Shown here one piece after another: positions 8,219-11,352 of a DNA stretch of 11,352 nt. Origin of the DNA: a candidate division LCP-89 bacterium (GTDB lineage: Bacteria; Electryoneota; B3-LCP). The position numbers and the translations under genes were made by a program. The notes beneath the pieces are model-generated. The model did no database searches. It saw only the letters and a list, made by a program, of their open reading frames with translations, and was not told the origin of the DNA. Location of the stretch: assembly GCA_025774735.1 (NCBI GenBank), contig JALGZU010000117.1, forward strand, positions 1 through 11,352, given 5' to 3'. Position 1 is the stretch's first letter, and each line of letters opens with the position of its first letter.

Positions 8219-10402
8219 CTAATTCACGTACCCAAGTGCTCGCAGGCGCTCCAAATCTTCCCTGCTCAGTCGTAACTTCTCTGTATCCAGCGGTTGCACC
8301 GCTAAACTGTCACAGTTATGAATATGCCATTCCAGGTTTTCCCTCAATGTGTTAAAAATTGTTCCATTTTCGGTTGAATAATCGATCTTCTCGCCCGGAT
8401 CTTCTAGGAAATTAAATAAATCCTCCTCGATGCGGAGTTCAGGTCTTTTCTTTAAAGTTCTGATGAGCTTGTACTCGTCGTAAAGAACTGCATGAGCGTC
8501 TTGAAGTACGGCCCCCGGCTCCCAGGTCACGTCACTAAAATGGTAGCGATCTTCTTCGCTATAATAATCGTAGGCGCCTTGAATCATCGGAAGAAGAGTT
8601 TTCCCCTCGCCAAAATCGGATGCGCCAACACCGAGGTAGTGAAATAGCGTCGGCACAATATCGATAAGTTCGACGGTCGGTTCAATGGTAGCGCCTCCAT
8701 ATTCACCCTCTGGAAACCAGATGATCAGAGGAACATGAATAATCTCTTCGAAGAGTTTAGGACCGTGACGCGTACTGTTATGTTCAAAGAACTCTTCACC
8801 GTGGTCACTGGTAAGGACGACAATTGAATTATTCCATAAATCCAACTCGTCCATTTTCTCAAAGAGAATCCCTAATTGAAAATCTATATTGCGAATCTCA
8901 TCGTCGTAACGATCGATACTGGGTACGATGATATCCCGGTAATAACGCTCCGGATTCGGAATCGATTCATAATCGACCGGACTGGCGTAGTTGGCTTCGG
9001 GAGTAAATCTGAATGCCTCAGAATAATATTTCCTGCGGGGAATGTAAGGAGCATGAGGCTCCATATAATGCAGATAAATGAAAAATTGTTGGTTCCGGTA
9101 ATTCTTTAACCACGGGATAGCCTGATTGTGCACTTGTCTCGCCGTGGCATAGGGCGCCGAATTTAAATCCACCTGATACAAAATCTCCGACAGTAGCGGG
9201 TGGTTTGCCGGCAGGAAATTCATCGGTGAAAAGATCTGGGGGTGGCCGATCTCGTGCATATACCTGAATTCGTGAAATCCCTGACCATAGTTCGACTCCT
9301 CCTCTACTTGGGCATTGGTCGAAATTCCCATGCCAAAATAGCCGGCCTCCTGTAATACTTCAGCAAAACTCACCAACTCCATTGGAACGACATCTTCAAA
9401 CGTTTGGACACCGTTCATCAGCGTATATCGCGACGTAAAAATCGAGCACACCGACGGCTTAGTCCAGGAAGATTGTGCTATGGCATGGGAAAATACGACA
9501 CCATTTTTGCTGAATTCATCGATCCGGGGAGTCGTTTCACGTTCATATCCATAAACGCTCATATGATCCGCTCGTAAGGTATCGATCAGCAGAAATACAA
9601 TATTTGGCAACCGCGCACCGCTGGTTTGAATCCCCTCTGCTTTGACTGCAGATTGCCTGTTAGCGAGAAAAGCTGATAACGTCCATAAGGAGATTAGAGC
9701 AATCAGCGATAGAAGCAAATTCCTGGCATTTCCAGTCCGGCAACCCGAAAATCTGACCGCAATTCGAAGCTTTTCAAAGAACAGGACACAGAAGAACGAA
9801 GCCCCGGTTATCACAATCAACAGAAGCTGCCAGTAAATCGCAATAGCAGAATACGCATCGGTCTTGAAAAAATCGGAATTCGTTTTCTTCGTTAAAATAA
9901 AATATATCAATATTGCCGATCCGGCTGCGATACCTGCGATGCGAAACATGCCGGGATTTTTGCTTGAGATTCTCGCCAATATTTTAATGATCATGTAGCT
10001 GGCGAGAACTAAAAATACAAACCAGAGCACTGCGAGGAACAGCACGATGATGGGAATCGGTATAGCCTGCGGTATCATCCCTCGGGATGCGCGTATGACG
10101 AAAGCGACAACAGGTTTAAAGGATAAGAGAAAGTAAGTGTTTATCGCGATCAGAAGTATTACTGTACCCATAGCAGGCAACTCTTTCAACCGTCCTTTTC
10201 TGTGGACAAAAGCAGTAATAATGCCGCTAATCAGTCCCAGACCTGCGAAAATAAGAGCGTACAAAAGAACCGAAATGCCAACCTGCTTCAAGGTAAAGTC
10301 TAACCGCAATACCGTCCAAGCCCATAAATCTTCAAAGAGCAGGACTGCCAGCCCATAGAGTCCTCCACAGACCAGTCCAACTTTTAGGTAGTGAATGAAC
10401 AT
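8219..10402 (-). CDS. Membrane-anchored sulfatase-superfamily protein inserted in the atp operon
   Basis: In 727 residues, the first ~250 hold about seven hydrophobic segments (near 5-25, 42-65, 78-100, 113-140, 153-171, 187-210, 228-247), then a sulfatase-fold hydrolase domain (265 to the end) probably facing outside the membrane. Domain motifs: NIVFLLIDTLRADHMSVYGY (267-286, metal ligand Asp274), SSWTKPSVCSIFTSR (311-325), HYMEPHAPY (445-453), LTSDHGEEFFEH (530-541, Asp533/His534), RHGPKLFEEIIHVPLIIWFP (545-564) and the common C-terminal LRALGYV. The position normally Cys or Ser in C-x-P-S-R is Thr314, which cannot become formylglycine, so a phosphatase or phosphotransferase role on a lipid or surface polymer is more likely than sulfate-ester cleavage. 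The start ATG 10402 lacks a clear ribosome binding site and lies 22 bases after atpG. Sampled lines are AT-richer than the flanking atp genes, suggesting acquisition. Substrate unknown. Confidence 0.9.
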   Translation of the reverse strand: MFIHYLKVGLVCGGLYGLAVLLFEDLWAWTVLRLDFTLKQVGISVLLYALIFAGLGLISGIITAFVHRKGRLKELPAMGTVILLIAINTYFLLSFKPVVAFVIRASRGMIPQAIPIPIIVLFLAVLWFVFLVLASYMIIKILARISSKNPGMFRIAGIAAGSAILIYFILTKKTNSDFFKTDAYSAIAIYWQLLLIVITGASFFCVLFFEKLRIAVRFSGCRTGNARNLLLSLIALISLWTLSAFLANRQSAVKAEGIQTSGARLPNIVFLLIDTLRADHMSVYGYERETTPRIDEFSKNGVVFSHAIAQSSWTKPSVCSIFTSRYTLMNGVQTFEDVVPMELVSFAEVLQEAGYFGMGISTNAQVEEESNYGQGFHEFRYMHEIGHPQIFSPMNFLPANHPLLSEILYQVDLNSAPYATARQVHNQAIPWLKNYRNQQFFIYLHYMEPHAPYIPRRKYYSEAFRFTPEANYASPVDYESIPNPERYYRDIIVPSIDRYDDEIRNIDFQLGILFEKMDELDLWNNSIVVLTSDHGEEFFEHNSTRHGPKLFEEIIHVPLIIWFPEGEYGGATIEPTVELIDIVPTLFHYLGVGASDFGEGKTLLPMIQGAYDYYSEEDRYHFSDVTWEPGAVLQDAHAVLYDEYKLIRTLKKRPELRIEEDLFNFLEDPGEKIDYSTENGTIFNTLRENLEWHIHNCDSLAVQPLDTEKLRLSREDLERLRALGYVN

Positions 10403-10424
10403 AGGCTATATTGTGCAAGTTAGT

Positions 10425-11288
10425 TTATTTCATGGCTTCCGCACCAGAGACGACTTCCAGCAACTCTTTGGTGATCGCAGTCTGGCGCGCTTTATTGTAC
10501 TGCAACGTTAATAAATCGATCAATTCGTTGGCGTTCTTAGTGGCGTTCTCCATGGCGGTCATGCGAGCTCCGTGCTCGGCGGCGTTGGATTCGAGGAAGA
10601 CTCGCCACATCTGCACGTTGACGTAGAGGGGTAGCACGGCGGAGAGTACCTGCAGAGGATCGGGCTCGTAGAGGAAGTCGACCTGGCTGCCCGTATCGTC
10701 GGATTCCTCGGGGATGATCGGCAACAGCTGTTCCACGATGATGTTCTGCTGAATCGCCGACTTGAATTCATTATAAATCAGGTATATACGGTCAAGCTTC
10801 TCTTGTGTGTAAAATTCAATCAGCGACTCACCGACGGATGCAGCAACTCCGAAGTGCAGATCCTGAAACAACTGGTTGTGCTGCTGCAGGACAGTGTAAT
10901 CCCGCTTCCGGAAGAAGTCGGAGCCTTTCCTGCCGATGGTCACCATCTGAATGGTCGGATCGATGGCTTCGAATGATTCGATTTCCTGCACAGCCCGCTT
11001 GATGATATTGGTGTTGAAGCTGCCACAGAAGCCACGGTCGGCGGTGACCACCACCACGCCGATCTCCTTCGGTTCCCGGACGGCCAGCAGGGGGTGTTGC
11101 GACCGGTCACAACGCCCGGAGAGATCCCGGATGACGTCCCGAAGTTTGTGGGAATAGGGTCGTGCTTTGATGATATTTTCCTGGGCCCGGCGCAATTTTG
11201 CCGCCGCGACCATCTTCATCGCCCGGGTGATCTGCTGGGTGGATTTGATGGAGGAGATGCGGCGTTTTATCTGTTTGAGTGATGGCAT
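10425..11288 (-). CDS. atpG: ATP synthase F1 gamma subunit
   Basis: Rotor shaft of F1Fo ATP synthase, linking catalytic beta subunits to the c-ring. It has 287 residues, the usual bacterial length. The N-terminal coiled-coil helix carries the family signature SLKQIKRRISSIKSTQQITR followed by AMKMVAAAKLRRAQ; the C-terminal helix has ARMTAMENATKNANELID and ends TKELLEVVSGAEAMK, both typical. The central globular part includes VVVVTADRGFCGSFNTNI. The start ATG 11288 is preceded by a weak AGAGAT purine run. Upstream, a 49-base gap separates it from what may be the end of atpA; downstream, the sulfatase-like gene begins after 22 bases where atpD would be expected. Confidence 0.97.
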   Translation of the reverse strand: MPSLKQIKRRISSIKSTQQITRAMKMVAAAKLRRAQENIIKARPYSHKLRDVIRDLSGRCDRSQHPLLAVREPKEIGVVVVTADRGFCGSFNTNIIKRAVQEIESFEAIDPTIQMVTIGRKGSDFFRKRDYTVLQQHNQLFQDLHFGVAASVGESLIEFYTQEKLDRIYLIYNEFKSAIQQNIIVEQLLPIIPEESDDTGSQVDFLYEPDPLQVLSAVLPLYVNVQMWRVFLESNAAEHGARMTAMENATKNANELIDLLTLQYNKARQTAITKELLEVVSGAEAMK

Positions 11289-11314
11289 CGATTTTATCTC
11301 TTTCGGGAACCGTT

Positions 11315-11335
11315 GTCAGGAGAACTGTTCCTGAC
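11315..11335 (-). other. Small hairpin upstream of atpG
   Basis: A perfect 7-base inverted repeat GTCAGGA/TCCTGAC with a seven-base loop lies in the gap before atpG. An overlapping alternative pairing, GGAAC (11306-11310) with GTTCC (11327-11331), could exclude it. No T-run follows, so it is unlikely to terminate; it could affect message stability or translation. Confidence 0.35.
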
Positions 11336-11337
11336 TA

Positions 11338-11352
11338 TCAGGCTGCCTGCTC
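11338..11352 (-). CDS. Possible last codons of atpA (truncated by window end)
   Basis: On the minus strand the window begins GAG CAG GCA GCC TGA, reading E-Q-A-A-stop, 49 bases before atpG. The standard operon order would put atpA (F1 alpha subunit) here. Four codons cannot identify a gene, so this rests almost entirely on operon context. Confidence 0.25.
   Translation of the reverse strand, partial: EQAA

Overview
This window looks like ordinary chromosomal DNA from a bacterium, probably a member or relative of the FCB group (Bacteroidota and related candidate phyla). Two features point there. One is a secreted beta-propeller protein with a C-terminal type IX-style sorting domain (PNPFN motif). 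The other is an acidic insertion in the ATP synthase beta subunit just before the conserved QMNEPPG segment, a position where Bacteroidota and Chlorobi beta subunits carry extra residues. The lineage call is inference; no rRNA or marker set is present. Sampled 60-base lines in the ATP synthase genes are about 57-60% GC.

Layout. Positions 1-1565 (+) hold the 3' part of thiC (thiamine pyrimidine synthesis) followed by hpt (hypoxanthine salvage), closed by a strong bidirectional terminator. A tRNA-Arg(CCG) gene follows on the minus strand with its own good promoter. Positions 1802-3906 (-) carry a secreted LVIVD-type beta-propeller protein split in two by a frame disruption near 3290-3315. Rejoined, it would have about 14 blades plus the sorting domain. 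Divergent from it, 4070-5398 (+) encodes a PduS/RnfC-like iron-sulfur flavoprotein. It is convergent, across a hairpin terminator, with a GNAT acetyltransferase (5497-5961, -). A 328-base non-coding stretch with two hairpins separates that gene from the ATP synthase operon.

Positions 6290-11352 (-) are the distal end of an F-type ATP synthase operon: probably the last codons of atpA, then atpG, a 727-residue membrane-anchored sulfatase-superfamily gene, atpD and atpC. The sulfatase-like gene interrupts the usual contiguous atpA-G-D-C order. Its sampled lines are AT-richer (about 32-43% GC) and it has Thr where true sulfatases have the Cys or Ser that becomes formylglycine. This insertion is the most unusual feature here.

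I do not see a complete new system (no CRISPR, toxin-antitoxin, phage or transposon genes). The points most worth a second look are the foreign-looking gene inside the ATP synthase operon, the broken propeller protein, and the lone PduS-like protein with no microcompartment or corrinoid genes visible nearby.
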